From Chitinimonas prasina (GTDB lineage: Bacteria; Pseudomonadota; Gammaproteobacteria; Burkholderiales; Chitinimonadaceae), in the NCBI RefSeq assembly GCF_030160395.1, contig NZ_BSOG01000001.1:1330117-1394116 (forward strand): a stretch of 64,000 nucleotides of DNA, read 5' to 3'. Of the stretch, positions 17,121 to 24,433 are shown piece by piece; positions within the stretch are counted from its first letter, which is position 1; every line of letters starts with the position of its first letter. The notes under the pieces were generated by a model. That model saw only the letters and a program-made list of their open reading frames with translations. It searched no databases and was not told where the DNA came from. The position numbers were made by a program, and so were the translations under genes.

Positions 17121-17396
17121 GTGAACACCCTTTCCATCAACCTGATAGCAGTCAGCCGGCGCATGACGTCGTGGCTGGCTGTTGCGGCCGGCGCTGGCGC
17201 CGCTCGCCTCGGGTTGCCGGAGAGCGTGGCTCAGGCGTTTGCCGCCAAGCCAACGCTGGCAGGCCAGCCAGCCGCCCGCCATGAGCGCAAGCACCAAGAA
17301 GTCTGCCTGGGCAAGCTCAATCAGTACCAACAGGCATGGCATGTGTACAGGAAGCATCCGGGGTTTACCCCACAGGTCGCTGGAGGAATACGCTAG
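17121..17396 (+). CDS. Possible 91-aa hypothetical protein
   Basis: A GTG at 17121 has GGAG eight bases upstream, and the frame stays open to a stop 30 bases before a good terminator. The protein starts MNTLSINLIAVSRRMTSWLA and is otherwise unremarkable, with a basic C-terminal half (HVYRKHPGFTPQVAGGIR). I do not recognise it. The reading frame could also belong to a short untranslated transcript ending at the terminator, so coding status is uncertain. Confidence 0.4.
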   Translation: MNTLSINLIAVSRRMTSWLAVAAGAGAARLGLPESVAQAFAAKPTLAGQPAARHERKHQEVCLGKLNQYQQAWHVYRKHPGFTPQVAGGIR

Positions 17397-17425
17397 CGAC
17401 GGATCGAAACACTCGATCAGGCTCC

Positions 17426-17465
17426 AAGCCCGGATGCTCCAAATGGACTCCGGGCTTTTTGTTTT
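17426..17465 (+). terminator. Intrinsic terminator
   Basis: A 9-bp stem AAGCCCGGA/TCCGGGCTT (17426-17434 and 17449-17457) is followed by TTTGTTTT. It would end the transcript covering 17121-17396. Confidence 0.8.
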
Positions 17466-17686
17466 CTTGGCATTGGAGTTATCGATGAACCTTCACCTCA
17501 AGCGGGCGGCGTGCCTGCCGGACAGTGGTACCGGCCCGCAACCCAGCAGCAGTAAAGCCCTCGCTCGGCGGGGCCTGTTCCCGGTACTTATCGGATACGG
17601 ACAGCAACGATCTTTCACAACATGGCGTCGTACTGCCCCCTCCCCTGTGCCCAGTATGTGCATGGCGTGGTTGCCGGGGCAGCCGC

Positions 17687-17760
17687 GTGGAGGTAGCTCA
17701 ATCGGTAGAGCGCGACCCAATGTGGTCGAGGCCGTGGGTTCGAATCCCACCTTCCGCGCA
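17687..17760 (+). tRNA. Divergent tRNA-like gene with a 6-base anticodon loop
   Basis: The acceptor GTGGAGG/CTTCCGC, the D arm GCTC-AATCGGTA-GAGC and the T arm GTGGG-TTCGAAT-CCCAC are all intact, and the acceptor extends by two more pairs (GC/GC). The anticodon stem CGACC/GGTCG closes a loop of only six bases (CAATGT), so no normal anticodon can be assigned; GTG or ATG readings are possible. The 3' end reads GCA, without an encoded CCA. It is probably a decayed tRNA or a non-decoding one. Confidence 0.6.
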
Positions 17761-17868
17761 TTCACGTAAGTGGCTTCTGTGCTGGCTGTTGCCTGCCTGT
17801 GCCGGCAAGGTCGCGGGTGCGATGGCTGCCAGGTTGGGGGCAGCGGTGCAGAGGCTGCTTACGTGAAT
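17760..17868. repeat. 11-bp inverted repeat flanking an 87-base GC-rich segment
   Basis: ATTCACGTAAG (17760-17770) is exactly complementary to CTTACGTGAAT (17858-17868). The right arm ends before the tRNA-Glu gene, and the left arm starts at the end of the tRNA-like gene. The inner part is GC-rich and could fold, but I could not fit a tRNA cloverleaf to it. Confidence 0.5.
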
Positions 17869-17910
17869 TTGATACATCTTTAGTAAGGGGTAGCCAGCCT
17901 GCCTCTTTGC

Positions 17911-17985
17911 GCACCGTTCGACTTCTGGTGAGGTCACTGGGCTTTCAATCCAGTCAGAGGAGATCGTAACTCCTACGGTGTACCA
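17911..17985 (+). tRNA. tRNA-Glu (anticodon TTC), divergent
   Basis: A full cloverleaf is present. The acceptor GCACCGT/ACGGTGT has one G-T pair. The D stem is GAC/GTC, the anticodon stem CTGGG/TCCAG has loop CTTTCAA (anticodon TTC), and the T stem is AGGAG/CTCCT, with encoded ACCA. The T loop is ATCGTAA instead of the usual TTCGANN, which is unusual for a bacterial tRNA. It resembles bacterial tRNA-Glu in the D-stem region (TC before G-A-C) and around the anticodon, but not in the rest. Confidence 0.75.
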
Positions 17986-18003
17986 GTTTCGCGTGTACTT
18001 CGG

Positions 18004-18077
18004 GGAGATCGTAGCTCAGTTGGCAGAGCCCCAGGTTGTGGTCCCGGTGGTCATCGGTTCGAATCCGATCGGTCTCC
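18004..18077 (+). tRNA. tRNA-His (anticodon GTG), divergent
   Basis: The acceptor is GAGATCG/CGGTCTC, the D stem GCTC/GAGC and the T arm ATCGG-TTCGAAT-CCGAT. The anticodon loop is TTGTGGT, giving GTG. An extra G before position 1 faces C73, the tRNA-His identity signature, and pairing continues for more G-C pairs outside (GGGG/CCCC in total). The anticodon stem CCAGG/CCCGG has one A-C mismatch. The 3' end continues CCG rather than CCA. Confidence 0.75.
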
Positions 18078-18338
18078 CCGGCCTATGGACCGAATGCAGC
18101 TTTGCTCGGCGAGCTGCGCTTCACCCGGCAAAGCCGGGTGCTTGGGGCCAAGGAGAACTCAGACCGTGCCCGCTTGATTGTATCCACACCCCCCGCCCTC
18201 GCCGCCGCGAGGGAGCCCTTCGGGTAGCAGTCTCACGCTGCCGCCATACCAAGGACATTGCTACTGCCTCAACTGGGCAGTTTCGACCATTTTATGTTTC
18301 ATATACGCGCCATTCAGGCGGCAGGAAGGAGAGTCATC

Positions 18339-18542
18339 ATGGCAAACCACACAAGCATCAAGAAGCCGTCGCTCGATGCCTTCGAGCCGCTGACCCCATT
18401 GGCCATGCAGGCCGCGCGCGAGTTGCTGAGCCGTGGCGGGGTGTTGGTCAGGGCCAGTCGCAGCATGGTTGAGATACGCAGGCAGAACCAGCTGGCCACG
18501 ATAGATGGCGCGGCTCGGGTGACCTGGCGGCCCGCGCTGTAG
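18339..18542 (+). CDS. 67-aa protein of unknown function inside the tRNA array
   Basis: The ATG at 18339 has an excellent GGAAGGAG about eight bases upstream, which is why I take this start rather than in-frame upstream codons. The protein, MANHTSIKKPSLDAFEPLTP and on, is basic at both ends, has a central amphipathic helix (MQAARELLSRGGVLVRASRS) and a short C-terminal strand-like part (LATIDGAARVTWRP). I know no family for it. The hairpin CACCCGGC/GCCGGGTG at about 18122-18140 lies in the leader. It sits between tRNA-His and tRNA-Gln on the same strand, so it may share their transcript. Confidence 0.65.
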   Translation: MANHTSIKKPSLDAFEPLTPLAMQAARELLSRGGVLVRASRSMVEIRRQNQLATIDGAARVTWRPAL

Positions 18543-18614
18543 GGCGCGGCCTGTATTGGCGCGGCCAGCACTGGCACGGCCTGCCTTGCCGTCGAACCGG
18601 TGTCATTCTTTTGT

Positions 18615-18690
18615 TGGGGTGTAGCTCAGTGGGTAGAGCACATGGCTTTGATCCATGTGGTCGGGGGTTCGAATCCCTCCACCCTTGCCA
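18615..18690 (+). tRNA. tRNA-Gln (anticodon TTG), divergent
   Basis: The acceptor TGGGGTG/CACCCTT has a T-T mismatch at position 1-72 and a G-T at 2-71. The D stem is GCTC/GAGC. The anticodon stem CATGG/CCATG has loop CTTTGAT, giving TTG. The T arm is GGGGG-TTCGAAT-CCCTC, and the end G-CCA is encoded. U1 and G73 are normal for tRNA-Gln; the broken first pair and the D arm are not typical. Confidence 0.75.
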
Positions 18691-18792
18691 ATTCAGGTAG
18701 ATATACAACTCGGGTAATTAAAAAGTGCTGACCGTAGTGAGGCAATTCGCGGCGCTTAACAGCGCTGCGCCCTACCCTTGGCGGCCATATTT

Positions 18793-18862
18793 TCGGCGGG
18801 AGCCTGCTGGTAAGGCGGGCGGCATTTAGGCTGCCTTCGTGGGTTCGAATCCCACGCCCGTA
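18793..18862 (+). tRNA. Degenerate tRNA-like sequence, Leu-like anticodon (TAG)
   Basis: A perfect T arm GTGGG-TTCGAAT-CCCAC lies at 18839-18855. An anticodon hairpin GGCA-TTTAGGC-TGCC (18821-18835) would present TAG, and a D-arm-like GCC...GGC lies at 18802-18816. The acceptor strands do not pair, and there is no long variable arm as a real tRNA-Leu would have. It is most likely a tRNA remnant. Confidence 0.4.
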
Positions 18863-18913
18863 TTGGCATCTGCCAGGCGCTCCCGGCGCTTGTGCCAGAT
18901 ATTGATCTGTCTT

Positions 18914-18987
18914 CGAAGCGTAGCGCAGCCCGGTAGCGCACCTGGTTTGGGACCAGGGGGTCGTCAGTTCGAACCTGACCGTTTCGA
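18914..18987 (+). tRNA. tRNA-Pro (anticodon TGG)
   Basis: A near-ideal cloverleaf: acceptor CGAAGCG/CGTTTCG with one G-T pair, D stem GCGC/GCGC, anticodon arm CCTGG-TTTGGGA-CCAGG (anticodon TGG), and T arm GTCAG-TTCGAAC-CTGAC, with A73. The central part matches ordinary bacterial tRNA-Pro closely, while the acceptor differs. The gene is followed by CAAAAAAA, so CCA is not encoded. Confidence 0.85.
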
Positions 18988-19064
18988 CAAAAAAACCGCA
19001 AAGGTTTCGACCTTGTAGTCAGAACCTGTTCGGCCACACCCTGCCTTTGCAGGCATCTATATCC

Positions 19065-19140
19065 GGCTCAGTAGCGCAATTGGCAGCGCAGCGGATTCCA
19101 AATCCGAAGGTTGGAGGTTCGATTCCTTCCTGGGTCGCCA
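19065..19140 (+). tRNA. tRNA-Trp (anticodon CCA), divergent
   Basis: The acceptor GGCTCAG/CTGGGTC has two G-T pairs. The D stem is GCGC/GCGC, and the anticodon loop TTCCAAA gives CCA. The anticodon stem has a G-A mismatch at its first pair. The T arm is GGAGG-TTCGATT-CCTTC, with G73 and CCA encoded. Most bacteria have one tRNA-Trp gene, so a second divergent copy here suggests an accessory origin. Confidence 0.85.
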
Positions 19141-19645
19141 TCTTCGCCTCCCGGCAACTTGCACGTAGGCACTAGCTTGCGATGCCGGTGTGCCGGGGGA
19201 GACACATCCATGCAGCACCAGGGCGCCCTCACGCCCGTCTGGCGGATGCCAGGGTGCTGCGCCCGATAGGGGAGGCAGGCTGCCTCCTACCAGAACGCCA
19301 CGGTCTGGCTGGCTGTGGAAAGGGAGGCCCGCCATGCCCTTGCACCGTAGGTGCCTGGGGTAGATGGGGATGGGCCACGCACGGGCATGGCGGGGGCCTG
19401 TGTGGATATATTCAGGTGTCGGGCGGTGGCCCGGTTGCCGTTGCTTCGTCCGGTTTTCCGCTGCGGCGGCGGCCGGCCGGTGCTGTCGTGCCTGTGTCAG
19501 CAAGTTATTGATTCACATGGCGCCATAGAGACTACACTGCAGGCAAGGGTGGGGTCTTGTGATGCCCGGATGCCGTATATCGCGCGCGGCCCTTGGCGCG
19601 ATACCAACCCAGAGAAAACCAGATACATGTAACCAAGGTGACATC
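19141..19645 (+). other. Gap before the HNH gene, no confident gene
   Basis: About 500 GC-rich bases separate tRNA-Trp from the HNH gene. The open frames here show no ribosome site or protein-like composition, and I could not fold another tRNA. A weak promoter-like TTGATT (about 19507) with TACACT 19 bases downstream could drive the HNH gene. Confidence 0.5.
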
Positions 19646-20221
19646 ATGACCATGAAGCAAGTGCTGACCCTCGATATCGCCGGCCGACCCTATGCCTGGC
19701 TGAATCCCGAAGAAGCCGTAACCTACTACGCCAAGAACAAGGTGGCGTGGGAACTGGGCCGTGCCCGTGCCGTGTTCCGTGGCGGCTACAACCACCATGG
19801 TGCCCGTTCGCGCATTGAAGTGGCGCCCATTATTGCCATTGCCGGCAGCGAGATCATGGCCTCCATGGCTTGGGATCAGCTGGTGCTGAGCGACCGCGAC
19901 AATACCCTGCTGTTCAAGCGAGACCAGAATACCTGTGGCTACTGTGGCCGCCGTCTTGCCCGCCGCTACCTGACCCGTGACCACATCCTGGCCCGCAGCC
20001 GGGGTGGCAAGGATACCTGGACCAATTGCGTGACTGCCTGCCGCGACTGCAACCAGGCCAAGGGCGCCAAGATGGTGGAGGATTTCCGCCCCCTGATCTA
20101 TGTGCCTTACGCACCCTGCCGGTTCGAGCATTTCCTGCTCAGTGGCCGCAATGTGCTGGCCGATCAGCATGCCTACCTCAGGGCCAAGCTGCCCAAACAC
20201 AGTCGCCTGCGGGCACACTGA
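19646..20221 (+). CDS. HNH endonuclease
   Basis: This 191-aa protein has a C-terminal HNH zinc-binding nuclease fold. CGYCGRRLARRYLTRDHILA is the CxxC and the H of HNH, SRGGKDTWTNCVTACRDCN supplies the N and the second CxxC, and the basic residues RHSR-like PKHSRLRAH are at the end. The N-terminal 90 residues (QVLTLDIAGRPYAWLNPEEA onward) are the leader found in a widespread proteobacterial HNH family of this size. AAGGTGA precedes the ATG at 19646; longer in-frame starts lack such a site. A terminator follows immediately. It may be an accessory nuclease linked to the tRNA island or an independent conserved gene. Confidence 0.9.
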   Translation: MTMKQVLTLDIAGRPYAWLNPEEAVTYYAKNKVAWELGRARAVFRGGYNHHGARSRIEVAPIIAIAGSEIMASMAWDQLVLSDRDNTLLFKRDQNTCGYCGRRLARRYLTRDHILARSRGGKDTWTNCVTACRDCNQAKGAKMVEDFRPLIYVPYAPCRFEHFLLSGRNVLADQHAYLRAKLPKHSRLRAH

Positions 20222-20257
20222 AAGCCAAGCGTTCCAGCCGGACACTTGGCTTTTTTT
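20222..20257 (+). terminator. Intrinsic terminator after the HNH gene
   Basis: The stem AAGCCAAG/CTTGGCTT (20222-20229 and 20245-20252) is followed by TTTTT. It starts at the base after the stop codon. Confidence 0.85.
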
Positions 20258-20357
20258 CTGCCTGCCGGGTTTGCAGGGCTGTGAACCTGCCCACAGGCAA
20301 ACCGCCAGGGCGGCTGCTAGGATGGCGCCATTGTCTGCCGTCTACCGGAGCCTGTGC

Positions 20358-21656
20358 GTGTCCCTACCCCCCTTGCATCCCGATGGCCAGCCCGTACGCA
20401 TAGCCGTGCTGGGCTTGGGCTACGTGGGGCTACCCCTGGCGGTGGCCTTTGCCCGGTTTTTCCCGGTGCTGGGTTTTGATACCGATGCCGCCAGGGTGGC
20501 CGCCATCCAGCAGGGCCACGACGCCACCCGCTCGGTGAGCGCCGCCGAACTGGCGGCGGCAAGCCAGCTGCGTTGCAGCAGCCAGCCTGCCGACCTGGCA
20601 GGCTGCAATGTCTATATCGTCACCGTGCCTACTCCCCTGGATGCGGCGCTGCAGCCTGATCTTGCTGCGGTGCTGGCGGCCACCCGGCTGGTGGGTCTGG
20701 CCATGGCGGCGGGCGCGGTCGTCATCTACGAATCCACCGTCTACCCCGGGGTGACTGAGGCGCATTGCGCCCCGCTGCTGGCCCAGGTATCGGGTCTCTC
20801 CTTCAACACCGGCTTTGTGGTGGGCTATAGCCCTGAACGGGTCAGCCCTGGCGATGGCACGCGGCGGCTGGCCGATATTTGCAAGCTGGTGTCGGGTTCC
20901 ACCCCGGCGGCGGCAGAGTTCATAGAGGCCCTGTACGGCTGCGTCGTGCCGGCGGGCGTCTATCGTACCGGCAGCATTGCCGTGGCCGAGGCGGCCAAGC
21001 TGATAGAAAACACCCAGCGCGATCTCAATATCGCCTTGGTAAACGAGCTAGCCATGGTGTTCTCGCGCCTGGGGCTGGATACCGTGGAGGTGCTGGAAGC
21101 GGCCGGTAGCAAGTGGAACTTCCAGCCCTACCGGCCTGGCCTGGTGGGGGGGCACTGCATCAGCGTCGATCCCTATTATCTGTGCCACCAGGCCCGCACC
21201 GTTGGCCATACGCCGCAGCTGGTGCTGGCAGCCAGGCAGGTGAACGAGGGCATGGCCCGCCATGTGGCGGGCGAGGTGCTACGGCTGATGGCACGGGCTG
21301 GCCTGGCCGTGGCGGGTGCCCCGGTGTTGGTGCTGGGCTTTGCCTTCAAGGAAGCCTGCCCCGATATCCGCAATACCAAGGTGGCAGACCTGGTGCGCGA
21401 GCTGCAGGCCTGCGGTGCCAGGGTGGATATCTACGACCCCTGGGTCGATGCCACCGAGGCCTTCAGGCAGTACGACCTCCGCCTCCTGAGCCAACCACCC
21501 CAACCGGGCCGCTATGCCGCCCTGGTGCTGGCCGTGCCGCAGCCGGAGTTCTTGAACTGGGGCGTGGCGGGCCTGCGGGCGCTGGGTCAGCCCGGCCATG
21601 TGCTATACGACCTCAAGTCGGCCCTGCCGCAGGGTGCGGCGGATGGGCGATTGTAG
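20358..21656 (+). CDS. Nucleotide-sugar (UDP-hexose) 6-dehydrogenase, TviB/VipA-like
   Basis: This 432-aa enzyme oxidises the 6-hydroxyl of a UDP-sugar to a uronic acid using NAD. It has the Rossmann motif IAVLGLGYVGLPLAVAFA, the middle-domain ESTVYPGVTE and YSPERVSPGD, the catalytic Cys267 in GGHCISVDPYYL, and FKEACPDIRNTKV, which is closest to the TviB/WbpO group that acts on UDP-HexNAc. GTG at 20358 has GGAG seven bases upstream. It ends base-to-base against the convergent AMP ligase. It could supply the sugar donor for the glycosyltransferases of the neighbouring cluster, or belong to surface polysaccharide synthesis. Confidence 0.9.
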   Translation: MSLPPLHPDGQPVRIAVLGLGYVGLPLAVAFARFFPVLGFDTDAARVAAIQQGHDATRSVSAAELAAASQLRCSSQPADLAGCNVYIVTVPTPLDAALQPDLAAVLAATRLVGLAMAAGAVVIYESTVYPGVTEAHCAPLLAQVSGLSFNTGFVVGYSPERVSPGDGTRRLADICKLVSGSTPAAAEFIEALYGCVVPAGVYRTGSIAVAEAAKLIENTQRDLNIALVNELAMVFSRLGLDTVEVLEAAGSKWNFQPYRPGLVGGHCISVDPYYLCHQARTVGHTPQLVLAARQVNEGMARHVAGEVLRLMARAGLAVAGAPVLVLGFAFKEACPDIRNTKVADLVRELQACGARVDIYDPWVDATEAFRQYDLRLLSQPPQPGRYAALVLAVPQPEFLNWGVAGLRALGQPGHVLYDLKSALPQGAADGRL

Positions 21657-23213
21657 CTACTGGCTGTCTGCAACCGACAGGGCCGTCTTGTCGACCTTGC
21701 CGCTGCTGGTGCGTGGCAGCTGCTCCACCAGGCTCAGGTACTGGGGTACATGGCTGGGTTCCAATTGCCGCCGGCAGGCGGCCAGCAGGCTGTCGACATC
21801 CAGCAAGGCACCGCTGGCGGGCAGTACATAGGCCTTGATGGCGTGGCCCCAGACGGGGTCGGGCACACCGATGACCGCCGCCTCCCTGACGCCGGGCTGT
21901 GCCAGCAGGGCCAGCTCCACCTCGCGCGGCGCCACCTTTTCGCCGCGTGATTTGATCACCTCGTCCATCCGCGCCACAAAGTACAGATAGCCCGCTTCGT
22001 CCTGCCGACACAGGTCGCCGGTGTACAGCACCTGCTCGCCCGGCAGGGGGCCGGGCCGCAGGCGGCGAGCGGTGGCCTCGGGTTTGTTCCAGTAGCCCCG
22101 CATGACGGTGGCACCGCGTATCACCAGCTGTCCTACCTGCCCCGGCCCCAGCTTCTGGTCGGCCTCGTCCACCAGCCATAGCTCGGTGCCGGGTATGGCC
22201 AGGCCCACACTGTCGGGTTTGTGCGGCAAGTCCTGCGGCGGCAGATAGCTGCAGCGCTTGCACTCGGTCAGACCATACATGGCAAAGAGCTGGGCCTGGG
22301 GGAACAGCCGTTGTGCGGTGGCGATATGGCCCGGCGCCAATGCAGCGCCAGTGCTGCTGAGATAGCGCAGATGAGGCAGCCCGACCCTGTCCAAGGGCAT
22401 TTCGGCCAGCAGCGCCAGCACGCTGGGGACTAAAGGCCAGGCGGTGACTGCCTCGCGCCTGGCGCGGGCCAGCAGTTGCGGCAGGATGGCGTGGGAGCGC
22501 TCCAGCAGCACCCTGGCGCCGACAGCGGTGGCCAGGATCAGCTGGTACAGGCCGTAGTCGAACGACAGCGGCAAGGCCGCCAGGATCACATCATCCTGCC
22601 GATTGCCCAGGTAGTGGTTGATGGCTGCGGTGGCGGCCAGCATGTTGCGGTGGCTCAGCATCACCCCCTTGGGCTCGCCAGTGCTGCCCGAGGTATAGAG
22701 GATGGCGGCCAGATCAATATCCAGGTTCTGCCCCGGTGGCTGAAAGCCGGGTGGCAAAGCGGCCAGCGCGGCAGCATGGCTGCATAGCCCTGGCAGCGGC
22801 TGGGTGGCAACGCCGTCGACCAGTACGCAGGCGAGCTGGTGGGATTGCCCTAGCAGGGGGGCGTGCTGGTCGGCCAGTGGGGCATCGGCCATCAGAGCAC
22901 GGGCGCCGGTGTCGTGCAGGTAGTAGGCCAGCTTGTCGCTTCGGGTATGCGGGCTCACCGGGCAGACCACCGCGTCGGCCTTGAGCACCGCCCACAGGGC
23001 GAGCACGCTGGCGACGCTGTTATCGGCCAGTACGATGACCCGATCACCACGCACCAGGCCGGCCTGCAGCAGGGCGTGGGCCAGGGCGTCGCTCTGGCGG
23101 GCCAGCTCGGCGTAGCTGAGACGCTGCTTGCCGCAGACCAGGGCGATCTTGTCGGGCAGTTGCTGTGCGCTGTGCGCCAGATAGTCCTGCAGCAGGGAGC
23201 CGGGCAGACGCAT
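21657..23213 (-). CDS. AMP-forming acyl/aryl acid ligase
   Basis: This 518-aa ANL-superfamily enzyme activates a carboxylic acid with ATP and passes it to CoA or a carrier protein. Motifs in order: ILYTSGSTGEPKGVMLSHRN (A3/P-loop), YGLTECKRCSYLPP (A5), YTGDLCRQDEAGYLYFVARM (A7/A8), and KVDKTAL with the catalytic Lys at the C-terminus. Its motif YGLTE plus the short length match stand-alone ligases, not NRPS A domains. It is divergent from the methyltransferase/ACP operon, with a shared 150-bp promoter region, so it is probably the loading enzyme for the ACP at 24161. Substrate unknown. Confidence 0.88.
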   Translation of the reverse strand: MRLPGSLLQDYLAHSAQQLPDKIALVCGKQRLSYAELARQSDALAHALLQAGLVRGDRVIVLADNSVASVLALWAVLKADAVVCPVSPHTRSDKLAYYLHDTGARALMADAPLADQHAPLLGQSHQLACVLVDGVATQPLPGLCSHAAALAALPPGFQPPGQNLDIDLAAILYTSGSTGEPKGVMLSHRNMLAATAAINHYLGNRQDDVILAALPLSFDYGLYQLILATAVGARVLLERSHAILPQLLARARREAVTAWPLVPSVLALLAEMPLDRVGLPHLRYLSSTGAALAPGHIATAQRLFPQAQLFAMYGLTECKRCSYLPPQDLPHKPDSVGLAIPGTELWLVDEADQKLGPGQVGQLVIRGATVMRGYWNKPEATARRLRPGPLPGEQVLYTGDLCRQDEAGYLYFVARMDEVIKSRGEKVAPREVELALLAQPGVREAAVIGVPDPVWGHAIKAYVLPASGALLDVDSLLAACRRQLEPSHVPQYLSLVEQLPRTSSGKVDKTALSVADSQ

Positions 23214-23298
23214 CTGTGAAGTCCTTCACTATGCCCAGTTGGGCGATGAACTAACATGGCGCTAAACCTGTGGTGATGCAAGCCATCACTGCATGACT

Positions 23299-23314
23299 TG
23301 TGAAGCGCGTCACA
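23299..23314. promoter_or_regulatory. CRP-like operator in the divergent promoter of the biosynthetic cluster
   Basis: TGTGAAGCGCGTCACA is a perfect TGTGA-N6-TCACA palindrome, the CRP/FNR-superfamily consensus half-sites with CRP spacing. It lies 52 bases before the methyltransferase start and 86 bases from the AMP ligase start. A second palindrome, GTGAAG-TC-CTTCAC, lies at about 23217-23230 near the ligase start. A -10-like TATAGA is at about 23345. Confidence 0.55.
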
Positions 23315-23365
23315 GGGCATGGGCCCAAGCGCTGACCTGATCAGGTATAGACAGGAGGAAGAGCA

Positions 23366-24136
23366 TTGGATGAAGTCGCACGCCAACCGTCGGTGCAGGA
23401 GAGTGCCTGGCGCCTGCTCAAAGGCCTGCGGCCCCGTGCCGTAGACCTGGCCAGGCTAGCGCTGATCCAGCAGCAGCCGGCCGAGTGGCTGGCCCAGCCC
23501 GACCATCTGGTCACGCTGCTGCCGCAGCTGGGCCTCAATGACGAAGGCTTGGCGGAGTTTCCGCCCGCACTGCATGGTAGTTGCGGCCAGGGCCTGCGCA
23601 TCTGGCAATACCCCATCCAGTTCGGCCCCTATCTGGCCCAGCTGGCCCGCCTGCAGGTGCGCTCCTATCTGGAGCTGGGCATACGCCACGGCGGCAGCTA
23701 CCTGGCCACGGTGGCGCTGCTGGAGCGGTTTCGGCCGCTGGATTTTGCCGTGGGGGTGGACATCATTCCTTGCGCTGCCATGACCGAATACCAGGCCATC
23801 AACCCGCGCAGCCGGTTTGCCTGCCTCAACAGCCAGTCTGCCGAGTTCACGGCGCTGCTGCAGCAGTACGGCACCGTAGACCTGGTGTTCATCGATTCGC
23901 ACCATGAGGAAAACCAGTGCCGGCGGGAGTTCGCGGCGTTGGTGCCCTACGCCAACATGATTGCCTTCCACGATATCAGCAATATCGGCTGTCCCGGCAT
24001 AGCCAAGGTCTGGCAGGAGATCAAGGCGCTGCCCGGTTGGACCTGCCATGAGTACACCGAGCAATACCCTGGTCTGGGCCCCTATATGGGGATAGGCCTG
24101 GCCATCAAGAACAGCCGTCTGGACGAGTTGGGCTAG
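23366..24136 (+). CDS. Class I SAM-dependent methyltransferase (Methyltransf_24/CmcI-like)
   Basis: This 256-aa protein has a Rossmann methyltransferase domain. YLELGIRHGGSYLATVALLE is SAM motif I with Gly-rich turn, FAVGVDIIP has the acidic residue after strand 2, VDLVFIDSHHEENQCRREF is the family FIDxxH motif, and AFHDISN follows. The first 90 residues are helical and may bind substrate. The start is TTG at 23366, with GGAGGAAG upstream. It is the first gene of the long rightward biosynthetic operon. It could methylate the carrier-bound acyl group or a sugar; CmcI-like proteins are also found as sugar O-methyltransferases. Confidence 0.82.
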   Translation: MDEVARQPSVQESAWRLLKGLRPRAVDLARLALIQQQPAEWLAQPDHLVTLLPQLGLNDEGLAEFPPALHGSCGQGLRIWQYPIQFGPYLAQLARLQVRSYLELGIRHGGSYLATVALLERFRPLDFAVGVDIIPCAAMTEYQAINPRSRFACLNSQSAEFTALLQQYGTVDLVFIDSHHEENQCRREFAALVPYANMIAFHDISNIGCPGIAKVWQEIKALPGWTCHEYTEQYPGLGPYMGIGLAIKNSRLDELG

Positions 24137-24160
24137 CGTGCCAGGACGGCGGAGGAAAAC

Positions 24161-24433
24161 ATGCAAACCACTATCGCAACCATCAAGGCCATCGTGGCCA
24201 AACTCAAGCGTGACCCGGCCCTGGCCCAGAGCCTGGGGGATACCGCCGACCTGATCAACGAGGTCGGGCTCGATTCCTTGGAGATGCTGCAGTTCATGCT
24301 GGAGGTGGAGGAGCGCCTGGGCATAGAGATCGACTTCGACGCGTTGGAGTTCGATTACCTGCGCTCCATCGCCACCCTGGCGGGCTTTCTGCAGAACATG
24401 CCACGGCGCCAGGCGGCAACGGGGCTGGCATGA
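24161..24433 (+). CDS. Stand-alone acyl carrier protein
   Basis: This 90-aa phosphopantetheine carrier has the attachment motif GLDSLEMLQF with Ser39, flanked by an acidic helix (MLEVEERLGIEIDFDALEF) typical of ACP/PCP recognition. It would hold the acid activated by the AMP ligase as a thioester, for delivery to the NRPS condensation domain or for on-carrier modification. The stop overlaps the glycosyltransferase start by four bases (ATGA), so the genes are translated together. Confidence 0.92.
   Translation: MQTTIATIKAIVAKLKRDPALAQSLGDTADLINEVGLDSLEMLQFMLEVEERLGIEIDFDALEFDYLRSIATLAGFLQNMPRRQAATGLA

Noticed and set aside
18122-18240. Hairpins CACCCGGC/GCCGGGTG and CCCTCGC/GCGAGGG as further tRNA or riboswitch
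   Set aside because: No tRNA cloverleaf or known riboswitch core could be fitted; noted only as leader structure of the 67-aa gene.
19182-19511. Frame of 109 codons after the tRNA-Trp gene
   Set aside because: No ribosome site and composition typical of random GC-rich sequence.
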